Shown here in pieces: positions 44,204-53,729 of a stretch of 64,000 nt of DNA (position 1 is its first letter; each line of letters begins with the position of its first letter). The position numbers and the translations under genes are program-made. The notes under the pieces are model-generated. The model ran no database searches, was not told the DNA's origin, and saw only the letters and a list, made by a program, of their open reading frames with translations. Where the stretch lies: assembly GCA_003478935.1 (NCBI GenBank), contig QUFP01000003.1:81453-145452 (forward strand), in the 5' to 3' direction. Source of the DNA: Firmicutes bacterium AF25-13AC. GTDB lineage: Bacteria; Bacillota; Clostridia; Lachnospirales; Lachnospiraceae.

Positions 44204-47007
44204 TCAATCTTTATCGCTAAAGCTAGTGACAATATCAATTGGCTCAAATGTTATGGAAATTGGAGTAAGACCGCCCTGACCAAAGTAAAGGCGTACATAG
44301 TGGTGGAAGCCAAATACACCGCCCTCTCTGGAGAGTGTCACTTCCTTTCCTTCACTTCCGTTGAAACTGTAGGTGCCAAACAGCTGATTGTCTACAAAGA
44401 CAGATACCGGCATCTGAGCGAGTGGTGTGGACTCTGAGGAAGCTGTGATGCTGATACGGAAAGTACCAAAGCCCTCGGTGGTGATTCCAAACATATGGCT
44501 GTCGCCTTTTTCACTGGAAATTCCAGTAAGAGGAAGTGTGGTAACTCCCTTGATATCATGATATACGATATCAAAATCAGAAGTAAGCTGTGCATTTTCC
44601 GGTACATTTACAAGCTCAATCTCTGCTTCTTTGCCAGTAAGACGAAGAAGAGCAGGGGAGTTCATCAAAAAGCGGCAGATATTTTCAGCACAGCGAGTCA
44701 GATGACGGCGCTCTAAACGACCGCTTGCAAGTGCAGATTCAAGATCACCCATTACCTGCGTTGTATCGGATGTTACCATGTAGAGATCATTCTGCGCGAG
44801 AACCATAGCAGCAAATTTTTCATGAGATGGCTTGTCCTTTGGTGCATTGTTGATCTCAGCCCACCAGTCTGTCATAACGATGCCTTCAAAGCCCCACTCA
44901 CCACGCAAAATATCTGTGTTAAGCTGATGGTTTCCAGCAGTCCAAAGACCATTTACGCTTCCGTAGGTAGTCATAATAGAGCTTGCATAGCCGCTTTTTA
45001 CAGCAATCTCAAAGCCCTTTAAGTAGATTTCACGAACTGCGCGCTCAGAAATGACACTGTCCACAAAACGACGGTGATACTCCTGATTGTTTCCGCAGAA
45101 ATGCTTGATTGTTCCTGTTACACCAGCGCGTCCCATTCCCTCTAACTGAGCGGAGGCGATCACACCACTTAAAAGTGGATCCTCAGAGAAATATTCGAAG
45201 TTACGACCGTTTAACGGACAGCGGTGAATATTCATGCCAGGTCCAAGAAGGCTTTCGATATGGTTATTTCTCATCTCGATTCCTTCCATCTCAAAAAGAT
45301 CAGCGTTTAGGCTTGTGTTGAACGTGCAGGCAAGCAAAGTTCCACCCGGGAGACTAAATGCGTTAGTACCGCAGTCCATACGAAGGCCGGATGGACCATC
45401 TGTGCAGCAGCCGGCCGGAATGCCAAAGTATGTAAGATTTGGTGTCAGACCACCGAAAGCAGCAGCAGTTCCAGGTGTTACCTTTGGACTTGACATGCCT
45501 TCGCCCTTTACTATGTGGCACAAATCAAGATCAGACAGCTGTGCAAGAAATTCATCCATTGAAACAATGCCGCGTTTTACGTCATCAAGCTTATAGCCCT
45601 TATCACCAGTATAGTCAGCGGATTGTGGGCATGTATCCTCACTGTAATGCTGCAGGTAAACAGGAGCAGCCTGAATAATAGGTACAAGTGTACCATCCTC
45701 ATTTGTCTTAGGAGTCATGCGCTCAAGATGGCGGCGAGGAGCGAGCTGCTGGGAGAGCTCTTCTAAAGCAACTGTTTCTGTAAGCGCGAAGCTTCCGATT
45801 TCCGTTGCATTTCGCACATTGGTACCGGCTAAAATTGTATAGGTGCCTTCCTCAAGCACATAGCAAAACGCATGTCCTGTAATGCCGCTGTCATCGTAGG
45901 AGGAAAGTGAATAAAAGTCAATCGCAAGAATACCGCTTTCACCCTCACCAGGTTCAAGAAGTTCAGTCTTTGCAAAACGAATCAGCTCGCGAGATGGCTT
46001 TCCAAGAAAACCTTGTGGCTTTTGTACATAAAACTGTATTGTTTCCTTACCTGCCACATCGCCTGTGTTTGTAATGTCGTAAGTAACATGTAAGGTATCG
46101 GTTTTGGAAACTTCGCCCTTTGCAAGTCCGGCTGGTATAGAACACATGTCAAGTGCAGCCTGTACATCAAAGGTAGTATAAGACAGACCATAGCCAAATG
46201 GATAGCGAACCTTTTCCTTCGCAAATGTTTCAAAATAGCGGTAGCCTACATAGATATCTTCTTCATAGCGAATGGTATCCTCACAGCCAAAATTGCGGGT
46301 AGATGGATAATCATCAATATGATAAGCAATCGTATCACTGAGGCGTCCGCTGGCAGGAACCTTTCCAGTGATGACATCGACGGCACCAGAGCCGCCCTCC
46401 ATGCCGCCCTGCCATATATAAAGAACAGATGATGGTTCATAGCGGTCAACAAAGCTCATATCAATGATATTTCCAACATTTAAGATAACAACTGTACGTG
46501 AAAAATGGCGGCATACGATTTCAAGCATTGCCTCTTCAGCGTCTGTCAGATACCAGCTTCCTTTCTCAGCAGCATTGTCGCGGTCCTCACCAGCAGTGCG
46601 GCCGATTACGATAAGTGCTGTCTGGCAGCGGGAAGCAGCGCCAGATACAAGTTCATCGCTAAGCGGCATTTCAACCTGACACCATGGCTCCTGTGCCCAG
46701 CCATTTCCCAAATCAAAGGATGATCTTTTAACCAGTTTTTGTAAGCTGTTTTTACTTCTTCATCAATTATAAGAGAAGATTCTGTAAGGGCATAGTCAAG
46801 ATCATGTACATAGCTTGTATTAACAAGACCGCCAGATCCGGTTCCACTTTTATAATACTCAAATTGAGTACGGCCAAATACGGCACATGTCTCGCCCTCG
46901 GCAAGAGGAAGTGTATTGTTTTTGTTTTCAAGAAGCACGCAGCCTTCAGCAGCAGCCTGTCTTGCAAGTGCAGCATATTGCTTCCAGTCAAGTGTAAATT
47001 TACTCAT
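44204..47007 (-). CDS. GH3 beta-glucosidase with permuted domain order, frameshifted
   Basis: About 934 aa. The GH3 C-terminal domain comes first (VVILNVGNIIDM, YPFGYGLSYTTF) and the catalytic domain last: FGIPAGCCTDGPSGLRMD, KHFCGNNQE and nucleophile Asp in IVMTDWWAE. This order, rather than the classical one, is known from Ruminococcus albus and Butyrivibrio glucosidases. One T of a run is lost at 46716-46719; restored reading is HPFDLGNGWAQEPW. No signal peptide. It probably hydrolyses imported plant glycosides. Confidence 0.9.
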
Positions 47008-47174
47008 AGAAATGGTTTCCTTTCATTATAATATGCGAAATACATTGACAATTTCATGCTTCCATCTTACAATAAAAAGGATATTATTTCAATAAAAAAC
47101 ATTGTGAAATCACAGATATTGGCTGCAGTTCACGGGGCTATGTTACGAAAGCACTTCGGTGTAATGGTTTCGTC

Positions 47175-47255
47175 GCCGGACCAAACTCCGCAGGTTCCTT
47201 TTATGTTCTTTCTTAGTTATATATTACTTTGAAAGACCTGCTCCAAGTGTCCGGC
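47175..47255. other. Cloverleaf-like intergenic element 2
   Basis: GCCGGAC (47175-47181) pairs with GTCCGGC (47249-47255); an inner GCAGGT/ACCTGC pair follows. Flanking copies of a TATTGGCT and GTGAACTGTAA motif at about 47114 and 47300 recur near 28,010 and 28,050. Confidence 0.6.
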
Positions 47256-47382
47256 TCGTGAAATCCATTCACCTTCGGGCTTTGCTATAAATATTGGCTG
47301 AGCCGTGAACTGTAAGAAATGTTGGAATAGCTATCAAAAAAATGAACATAGTAATTTATTTTAAAAATAGGAGGAAACCATA

Positions 47383-47460
47383 ATGGAAGACGACGGCAGC
47401 GCGGATACGGATACGAATAAGCAGATTTTTGTGAGAGTTTCGAAAGGAGGTCTCGCATGA
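47383..47460 (+). CDS. 25-aa leader ORF coupled to the CNNM gene
   Basis: A 25-codon frame (MEDDGSADTDTNKQ, then IFVRVSKGGLA) begins 6 nt after AGGAGG and its TGA overlaps the next ATG as ATGA. The next gene's Shine-Dalgarno (AAAGGAGG) lies inside it. The setup is that of a translational-coupling or attenuation leader. The peptide is not recognised. Confidence 0.5.
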   Translation: MEDDGSADTDTNKQIFVRVSKGGLA

Positions 47461-48767
47461 TAGGGGCAATTATTCTGCAGGTCATTCTGATCGCACTGAA
47501 CGCAGTGTTTACGTGTGCAGAAACGGCAATCGTTTCATTAAATGACAATCAATTAGAAGAGATGGCAAAAAAGGATGAAGCAAAAGCAGCGCTTTTATCT
47601 GGATTTAAGGCAAAGCAGGAGCGTTTTTTAACAGCTATGCAGCTTGTTTCAATGGCAAGTGTATGCTTAGGAAGTGCATATGCGGCGCTTGTTTTTAGAA
47701 AACCGCTGGAAGATTTTATTGGAAAAAGCGGACAGGCAATAAATCCAAATGTATTGGATGGACTTTGTGTCACTGCAATTTCACTTGTATTATGCATTGT
47801 AACGATGATTTTTGGACGTATGGTGCCAAAACGTTTGGCAGCAGAAAAAGAAGAAGAGATGGCAGTCCGTTTTTCTTCTATTGTTTATGTGGTACAGATT
47901 GTCTTTTTTCCACTAATTTGGCTTTTAATTGCCGCGTCACATACGCTTCTTCGTTTATGTGGTGTTGATCCACATCGTCAGACTCAAATTACGGAAGAAG
48001 AGATTCGCCTGATGGCAGAGTCTGGAAGTCAGAAGGGAACGATTGATACACAGGAAAATGAATTTATACAAAATGTGTTTGAATTTAATGATGTTTCTGT
48101 CGATGAAATCTGTACGCATCGAAAAGATGTTGTCTGTGTGTATGCCGATGAGAGCCGTGAGGAATGGGAAAAAGTAATCTACGAAAACCGTCATAGCTTC
48201 TATGTTGTGTGCGGAGAGGATACTGATGATATTGTTGGTGTGCTCGATGCAAGAGAGTATTTAAGATCAAGAGACCATTCAAGGGAAGCCGTGATGAAAA
48301 ACTGCGTGCGAAAGCCTTATTTTATTCCTGAAAATATGAAAGCTGCGTCATTGTTTTCAAATATGAAAAAGACAGGAAACTATTTTGCGGTCGCAATTGA
48401 TGAGTATGGCGGAATGGCAGGAATCGTTACTATGCGAGATTTGCTTGAGCTGATCGTTGGTGAGTGGAAGGAACATGATGAAGAGCCTGAGCCAAGTGAT
48501 ATAGAAAAAATTGGTGATAGCCTGTGGCGCATTCAGGGTGCAGCTTCACTAGATGAGGTTGCAGAGGAACTTGATGTGGAACTTCCACTTGATGAATATG
48601 ATACCTTTGGCGGCTATGTGCTTGGTGAACTTTGTTATGTGCCAGATGATGGCACACAAGTTTCTGTTCTTACACCTGATCTTGAAATTATGGTTACTAC
48701 AATAAAAGATCACAGAGTAGAAGAGACTACGGTGCGAAAACGTATTGTACAAGAGGAACAAACTTAA
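47457..48767 (+). CDS. CNNM/CorC (TlyC) family membrane protein
   Basis: 436 aa. DUF21 transmembrane domain with four segments (residues 1-170), a CBS pair (about 185-320) and a C-terminal CorC_HlyC domain (LDEVAEELDVELPLDEYDTF). The family is tied to magnesium and cobalt transport or efflux. It is the gene behind the small leader ORF. AAAGGAGG precedes ATG 47457. Confidence 0.9.
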   Translation: MIGAIILQVILIALNAVFTCAETAIVSLNDNQLEEMAKKDEAKAALLSGFKAKQERFLTAMQLVSMASVCLGSAYAALVFRKPLEDFIGKSGQAINPNVLDGLCVTAISLVLCIVTMIFGRMVPKRLAAEKEEEMAVRFSSIVYVVQIVFFPLIWLLIAASHTLLRLCGVDPHRQTQITEEEIRLMAESGSQKGTIDTQENEFIQNVFEFNDVSVDEICTHRKDVVCVYADESREEWEKVIYENRHSFYVVCGEDTDDIVGVLDAREYLRSRDHSREAVMKNCVRKPYFIPENMKAASLFSNMKKTGNYFAVAIDEYGGMAGIVTMRDLLELIVGEWKEHDEEPEPSDIEKIGDSLWRIQGAASLDEVAEELDVELPLDEYDTFGGYVLGELCYVPDDGTQVSVLTPDLEIMVTTIKDHRVEETTVRKRIVQEEQT

Positions 48768-48816
48768 TTAGAAAAATGATTTCCCATTGAAATCCATATA
48801 TTCATTCGATATAATG

Positions 48817-48850
48817 AAAGTACTGATGGCCGTGCATCAGTACTTTTATT
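48817..48850 (+). terminator. Rho-independent terminator
   Basis: AAAGTACTGATG pairs with CATCAGTACTTT, followed by TATTAATTT. It separates the CNNM gene from the ABC exporter operon. Confidence 0.8.
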
Positions 48851-48882
48851 AATTTACGAAAAAAGAAAGGGGAGAGATACTT

Positions 48883-50706
48883 ATGGAACAAAATAAGAAA
48901 AAAGCCGGCAAGGCAGCGATGATTTTCAGGTTTTTAAAACCATGCCTGCCGCTTATGCTGACAGGTCTTTTCTTTTCGGCAATGATTACTGTCTGTCAGG
49001 CATTTATCCCGCAGGTTATTCGAATTAGTGTAGATGGTGTCTTAGGAAGTGACTTGTCTAAGATTCCAGAATGGGTGAAAGCCTTTTTATCAGAAGAAAC
49101 GATTCGTGAAAATCCTGGAAAGATGCTTACGATTGCAGCGTTTGCCGTCATTTTGCTTGCAGCTATAAACATCGCTGCAAATTACTACTCAAAGGTATTT
49201 GCAGCAAAGGGTTCAGAAAGCTTTGTAAAGGGCATGAGAGATCAGTTGTATGATCATATTCAGAAGTTACCGTATAGCTGGCATGTAAAGAATCAGACAG
49301 GTGATATCATTCAGCGCTGTACATCAGACGTAGATGTTGTGCGAAATTTTGTAACTAATCAATTGATGGAAGTATTTCGTATCATCTTTTTGATTGTATT
49401 CTACATGGTGATCATGTTTTCAATGAATGTTAAAATTTCATTGATCGCTGTGTCCTTTTTTCCGATTGTAATTCTGTACTCTGGATACTTCTTCTCAAAG
49501 ATTGCACAGCACTTTCAGGAAGCAGATGAGGCAGAGGGAATTTTATCAAGCGTTGTTCAGGAAAACTTAACTGGTGTACGAGTGGTGCGCGCATTTGGAA
49601 GAGAATCATTTGAGCGCAAACGTTTCGATGAGAAAAATGAGCGCTTTGCAGGATTGTGGATTTATTTAGGTAAGTTTTTGAGTCTTTATTGGTCGATTGG
49701 TGATCTGATTACAGGTATTCAGATTCTTACAGTCATCTGCATGGGTGTGTTATTTACAGTAGATGGCAATCTGACTGTCGGTGAATTTATTGCCTTCGTA
49801 TCCTACAATTCCAGTATGGCATGGCCAGTCAGAAGTCTTGGACGAATTATATCCGAGATGAGTAAGGCAGGTGTGTCAATTGACCGTATTGCCTATATTC
49901 TTGATGAGAAGGAAGAAGATGATCGTCCAGGTGTGACAAAGCCTGCAATCAATAAGGATATTGTATTTGATAATGTGAACTTTAAATATGAGGAGGGAGC
50001 CGCTGTCTTAAAGAATGTCAGCTTTACTGTTCCGGCAGGAAAGACATTTGCTATTCTTGGAAATACAGGAAGCGGAAAGAGTACACTTGTACATCTATTA
50101 AATCGTCTTTACGATCTGCCTGATGGTTGTGGAAAGATTACTATTGGCGGTGTTGATATTCGCGATATTGATCGTCAGTATTTGAGAAGCCAGATTGGTA
50201 TGGTGCTTCAAGAGCCATTCTTATATTCAGGAAGCATAAAGGAAAATGTTGGAATAACAAGGGAAAGTTCAGCATTTGATGATATTCGTGAGGCATGTGA
50301 GATTGCCTGTGTAGACAGTGCGATTGACAGTTTTACAGACGGTTATGAAACCATTGTTGGAGAGCGTGGCGTAACGCTTTCGGGAGGACAAAAACAGCGA
50401 GTTGCGATTGCACGTATGCTTGTAGAACATACACCTGTTATGATTTTTGATGATTCTCTTTCAGCAGTAGATGCACAGACAGATGCCATGATACGTGAGG
50501 CATTAAAAAAGAGAATGGCAGGAACAACAGTTATTTTGATTGCACATAGAATCACGACTCTTATGCAGGCAGATTGCATTATGGTACTCGAAGATGGTGC
50601 TGTGGCAGAGATGGGAAGCCATGAACAGCTTATGGAGCATCACGGTATTTACCGCAGAATTTATGATATTCAGATGAATACTCAATTAGATGCTGATTCT
50701 GTATAA
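48883..50706 (+). CDS. ABC exporter half-transporter A (degenerate-site subunit)
   Basis: 607 aa: six membrane segments (residues 15-310) fused to an ATP-binding domain. Walker A is GNTGSGKSTL, signature LSGGQKQRVAIARM, but Walker B reads MIFDDSLSAVD, with Asp in place of the catalytic Glu. That is the degenerate-site subunit of a heterodimeric exporter (BmrCD, TM287/288 type). The partner follows 59 nt later. GGGGAG precedes the ATG. Confidence 0.92.
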   Translation: MEQNKKKAGKAAMIFRFLKPCLPLMLTGLFFSAMITVCQAFIPQVIRISVDGVLGSDLSKIPEWVKAFLSEETIRENPGKMLTIAAFAVILLAAINIAANYYSKVFAAKGSESFVKGMRDQLYDHIQKLPYSWHVKNQTGDIIQRCTSDVDVVRNFVTNQLMEVFRIIFLIVFYMVIMFSMNVKISLIAVSFFPIVILYSGYFFSKIAQHFQEADEAEGILSSVVQENLTGVRVVRAFGRESFERKRFDEKNERFAGLWIYLGKFLSLYWSIGDLITGIQILTVICMGVLFTVDGNLTVGEFIAFVSYNSSMAWPVRSLGRIISEMSKAGVSIDRIAYILDEKEEDDRPGVTKPAINKDIVFDNVNFKYEEGAAVLKNVSFTVPAGKTFAILGNTGSGKSTLVHLLNRLYDLPDGCGKITIGGVDIRDIDRQYLRSQIGMVLQEPFLYSGSIKENVGITRESSAFDDIREACEIACVDSAIDSFTDGYETIVGERGVTLSGGQKQRVAIARMLVEHTPVMIFDDSLSAVDAQTDAMIREALKKRMAGTTVILIAHRITTLMQADCIMVLEDGAVAEMGSHEQLMEHHGIYRRIYDIQMNTQLDADSV

Positions 50707-50765
50707 GAAAATTAAAAAGTGTCTGCAAATGTGATGCAGGCACAGAAAGGCAGGATAAAAATAGT

Positions 50766-52589
50766 ATGCAGATTGAAGAAAAAGAATATGACCAGTCGTT
50801 TGACTGGCGTATTTGGAAGAAACTGTTTCCATTTATGAAGCCGTTTCGCAAATATATGATTATTGCACTTGTTTTTAATACGTTGTGTGCACTTGTCGAT
50901 ATTGCGCTTCCTTTGTTTCAGCAGTATGCAATTAATCATTTTATCAGCGGCAATACTACAAAAGAAATTGGAAGCTTTGCAGGAACTTATTTAGTTACTA
51001 TTATATTTCAGACTGTCAGTGTTGTAATTTTTTGCCGCTGTGCGATGGTGATTGAGATGAATATGGCAAAAAATATGAAGAAGGCATGCTTTGATCATCT
51101 TCAGCAGTTGTCTTTTTCTTATTATAATACAACACCAGTCGGCTATATTTTGGCAAGAGTAATGAATGATACAGGACGAATCAGTGGTCTGATAGCATGG
51201 AATCTTCTTGATATGATGTGGGCGCTGTTTTATGTAGTGGGAATCTTTGGCATTATGCTTGCACTAAACTGGAAGCTGGCACTTTGGATTATGCTAATTG
51301 TGCCGGGTCTGGTGCTTCTTACAAGCTTTTTCCAGAAGCGTATCTTAAAATGGAACAGGCAGGTCAGAAAGAAAAATTCAATGATTACAGGTGCATATAA
51401 TGAAGGAATTACAGGTGCGCAGACATCAAAAGCGCTTGTCATTGAGGAAAAAAACAGCCGTCATTTCAAGGGACTTACTGATGACATGAAAACAGCAGGT
51501 GTGAAGGCGGCACGTATGAATGGTCTTTATGTAGCACTTGTTGTATTTTGTGGCTATATTGGTGTGGCACTTGCATTAAAGCAGGGCGGTGAGCTTGTGT
51601 TGGCACAGGCTCTTCAGCTTGGTACGTTATCAGCCTTTACCACATACGCTGTCAACATGTTTGAGCCAATTCGAAACATCGCGTCTAACTTGTCAGAGAT
51701 TGTGGCAGCACAGGCTAATATCGAGCGTGTCACAGGACTTCTTGAGGAAGAACCGCAGATTAAGGATCGCCCTGATGTAATTGAAAAGTATGGCACAGCA
51801 TTTGAGCAAAAGCGTGAAAATTGGGAGCCAATTAAGGGTGATATTACATTTGAAGATGTGACATTCCATTACCCAGATGGAAATGAAAATATTTTAGAGC
51901 ATTTTAACCTTCATGTTCCGGCAGGAACGACAGTTGCCATTGTCGGAGAGACAGGTGCTGGAAAGAGTACACTGGTAAATTTAGCTTGTCGTTTCTTTGA
52001 ACCGACACAGGGTCGTATTTTAATCGATGGTGTGGATTATAGAGAGCGCAGTCAGTCATGGCTTCACAGTGCGCTTGGTTACGTGCTTCAAAGTCCTCAT
52101 TTGTTTACAGGAACAATCATGGAAAATATCCGTTATGGAAAGCTGGAAGCTACAGATGAAGAGGTTATTGAGGCAGCAAAGATCGTATCAGCAGATCAGG
52201 TAGCAAAACGTCTTGAAAAGGGATGGCAGACAGATGTTGGAGAGGGTGGAGATTCCATGTCCACCGGAGAAAAGCAGCTTATTTCATTTGCAAGAGCTGT
52301 GTTGGCAGATCCGGCGATTTTTGTTCTGGATGAAGCAACCTCTTCTATTGATACAGAGACAGAGCAGCTGATTCAGAATGCGATTTCTTATCTTTTAAAG
52401 GATCGTACTTCATTTATCATTGCCCATCGCCTCTCGACAATCCGCCAGGCAGATGTAATTCTTGTTGTTAAGGCTGGAAAGATCATCGAGCAGGGAACAC
52501 ATGACGAGCTGATGGCAATGAAGGGCTATTACCATGATCTGTACACACAGCAGTTTAAGGAAGAGATGATGGAAGAATTAGTAATTTAA
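50766..52589 (+). CDS. ABC exporter half-transporter B (catalytic subunit)
   Basis: 607 aa, same fold as its neighbour. Walker A GETGAGKSTL, Walker B VLDEATSSID with catalytic Glu, but its own signature is MSTGEKQLISFARA in place of LSGGQ. The two subunits thus form one consensus and one degenerate ATP site. Multidrug or lipid export is likely. Its stop overlaps the convergent reductase gene by 4 nt. Confidence 0.92.
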   Translation: MQIEEKEYDQSFDWRIWKKLFPFMKPFRKYMIIALVFNTLCALVDIALPLFQQYAINHFISGNTTKEIGSFAGTYLVTIIFQTVSVVIFCRCAMVIEMNMAKNMKKACFDHLQQLSFSYYNTTPVGYILARVMNDTGRISGLIAWNLLDMMWALFYVVGIFGIMLALNWKLALWIMLIVPGLVLLTSFFQKRILKWNRQVRKKNSMITGAYNEGITGAQTSKALVIEEKNSRHFKGLTDDMKTAGVKAARMNGLYVALVVFCGYIGVALALKQGGELVLAQALQLGTLSAFTTYAVNMFEPIRNIASNLSEIVAAQANIERVTGLLEEEPQIKDRPDVIEKYGTAFEQKRENWEPIKGDITFEDVTFHYPDGNENILEHFNLHVPAGTTVAIVGETGAGKSTLVNLACRFFEPTQGRILIDGVDYRERSQSWLHSALGYVLQSPHLFTGTIMENIRYGKLEATDEEVIEAAKIVSADQVAKRLEKGWQTDVGEGGDSMSTGEKQLISFARAVLADPAIFVLDEATSSIDTETEQLIQNAISYLLKDRTSFIIAHRLSTIRQADVILVVKAGKIIEQGTHDELMAMKGYYHDLYTQQFKEEMMEELVI

Positions 52590-53314
52590 ATCCATCCCCC
52601 ATCCATTGTAATAATTTGACCAGTGAGGTAGTCTGGTGCATCTGCAACCATGCAGATCATCTGGGCTGCCTCTTCTTTTGTACCCTCACGTCCAGCAGGT
52701 ATTTCATCTGCGAGCGCCTCAGCTTCCTCCTTTGACAGCCAGGCATTCATCGGTGTTTCAATCGCACCAAAAGCGATGGCATTCACCTGAATATTACTAG
52801 GAGCTAGTTCTTTAGCGAGAGCTTTTGTAAAACTGTTAATGGCACCCTTGCTTGCAGAGTAGACAGCCTCACAAGAGGCACCGACATTGCCCCATACAGA
52901 GGAAATATTTATAATGCGTCCGTGGTGGCGATGTACCATGGAAGGGATGACAAGATGGCATAAATTCATGACAGAACCTATATTGACATTCATTACGCGC
53001 TGCCACTCATCAGGTGTCATATCCTGAAACAGACCAATATGGGAAACTCCGGCATCATTCACCAAAAGATCAATCGTGCCAAAGCGCTCGACTGCCTGCT
53101 GTACAAGTAACTTACAAGCTTCATAGTCAGATACATCCGCTAAGATAGATAAAACCTCAGCTCCCCGTTCTCTTCCCTCATCTTCGATCTTTTTTAATCC
53201 TTCCCTATTTTTTCGAGAAACCAAAATTAAACGATTATTAGGCTTAGCAAAAGCAATGGCAGTTGCCGCACCAATACCAGAGGAAGCCCCTGTAATTAAA
53301 ATTGTTCGTAACAT
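52586..53314 (-). CDS. ymfI: SDR-family reductase, EF-P 5-aminopentanone reductase (YmfI) type
   Basis: 242 aa. Rossmann motif ITGASSGIGAA, NDAGV, and active-site Ser-Tyr-Lys (SSVWGNVGASCEAVYSASKG). The sequence GASCEAVYSASKGAINSFTK is typical of the YmfI group that completes the 5-aminopentanol modification of EF-P Lys in Firmicutes; a FabG-like role is the alternative. It converges with the exporter operon. Confidence 0.8.
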   Translation of the reverse strand: MLRTILITGASSGIGAATAIAFAKPNNRLILVSRKNREGLKKIEDEGRERGAEVLSILADVSDYEACKLLVQQAVERFGTIDLLVNDAGVSHIGLFQDMTPDEWQRVMNVNIGSVMNLCHLVIPSMVHRHHGRIINISSVWGNVGASCEAVYSASKGAINSFTKALAKELAPSNIQVNAIAFGAIETPMNAWLSKEEAEALADEIPAGREGTKEEAAQMICMVADAPDYLTGQIITMDGGWI

Positions 53315-53389
53315 AAAATCTCCATTCTACCACCATTGACTAGTGGTGTGATAAAACTTGGCAAGAGGCTGAGGTGAACTGCTTTACGA

Positions 53390-53470
53390 GGCGATTCCCG
53401 TGTGGAGCGGGCTTTCAAAGTAAACTTACGTGGAAGTAATGTAAAAGGCGCCGCGGGAACAAGGGTCGCC
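53390..53470. other. Structured intergenic element 3
   Basis: GGCGATTCCCG (53390-53400) pairs imperfectly with CGGGAAC-AAGG-GTCGCC (53454-53470). An inner ACTT-ACGTGG-AAGT stem and GCGGGCTTT/AAAGGCGCCGC fit a third arm. Confidence 0.5.
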
Positions 53471-53493
53471 GACAAAGCTTCACCGAAGACTCT

Positions 53494-53552
53494 CATAGTC
53501 TACTGGGTAGCAAAGTTTCACTTCCGCCTTTCATAACCTACCGGGTAGCAAA
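53494..53552. promoter_or_regulatory. Two CTACYGGGTAG palindromes (candidate operator)
   Basis: CTACTGGGTAG (53500-53510) and CTACCGGGTAG (53538-53548) lie 38 bp apart within a longer shared CATARYCTACYGGGTAGCAAA. They sit upstream of the leftward reductase gene. No regulator gene is adjacent. Confidence 0.55.
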
Positions 53553-53600
53553 CTGTGCCATAATTAGTATATCATAAAAAGGACACAATAAAAACGCCCC

Positions 53601-53628
53601 TTGACAAGCATTTTCTATGTGATATAAT
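53601..53628 (+). promoter_or_regulatory. Promoter of the SH3/NlpC hydrolase
   Basis: TTGACA (53601-53606) and TATAAT (53623-53628), 16-nt spacing, 102 nt before the ATG. The leader contains an imperfect hairpin, GTACCTG with AGGTAC, near 53678-53718. Confidence 0.75.
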
Positions 53629-53729
53629 CAAAATGGAGTTGTAATAATATTGTAACAATTTAACTGATATTATGTTTTTGTACCTGCAGGCAAGATGGCA
53701 GGCTACGGGAAGGTACAGGTTTTTGAGAT

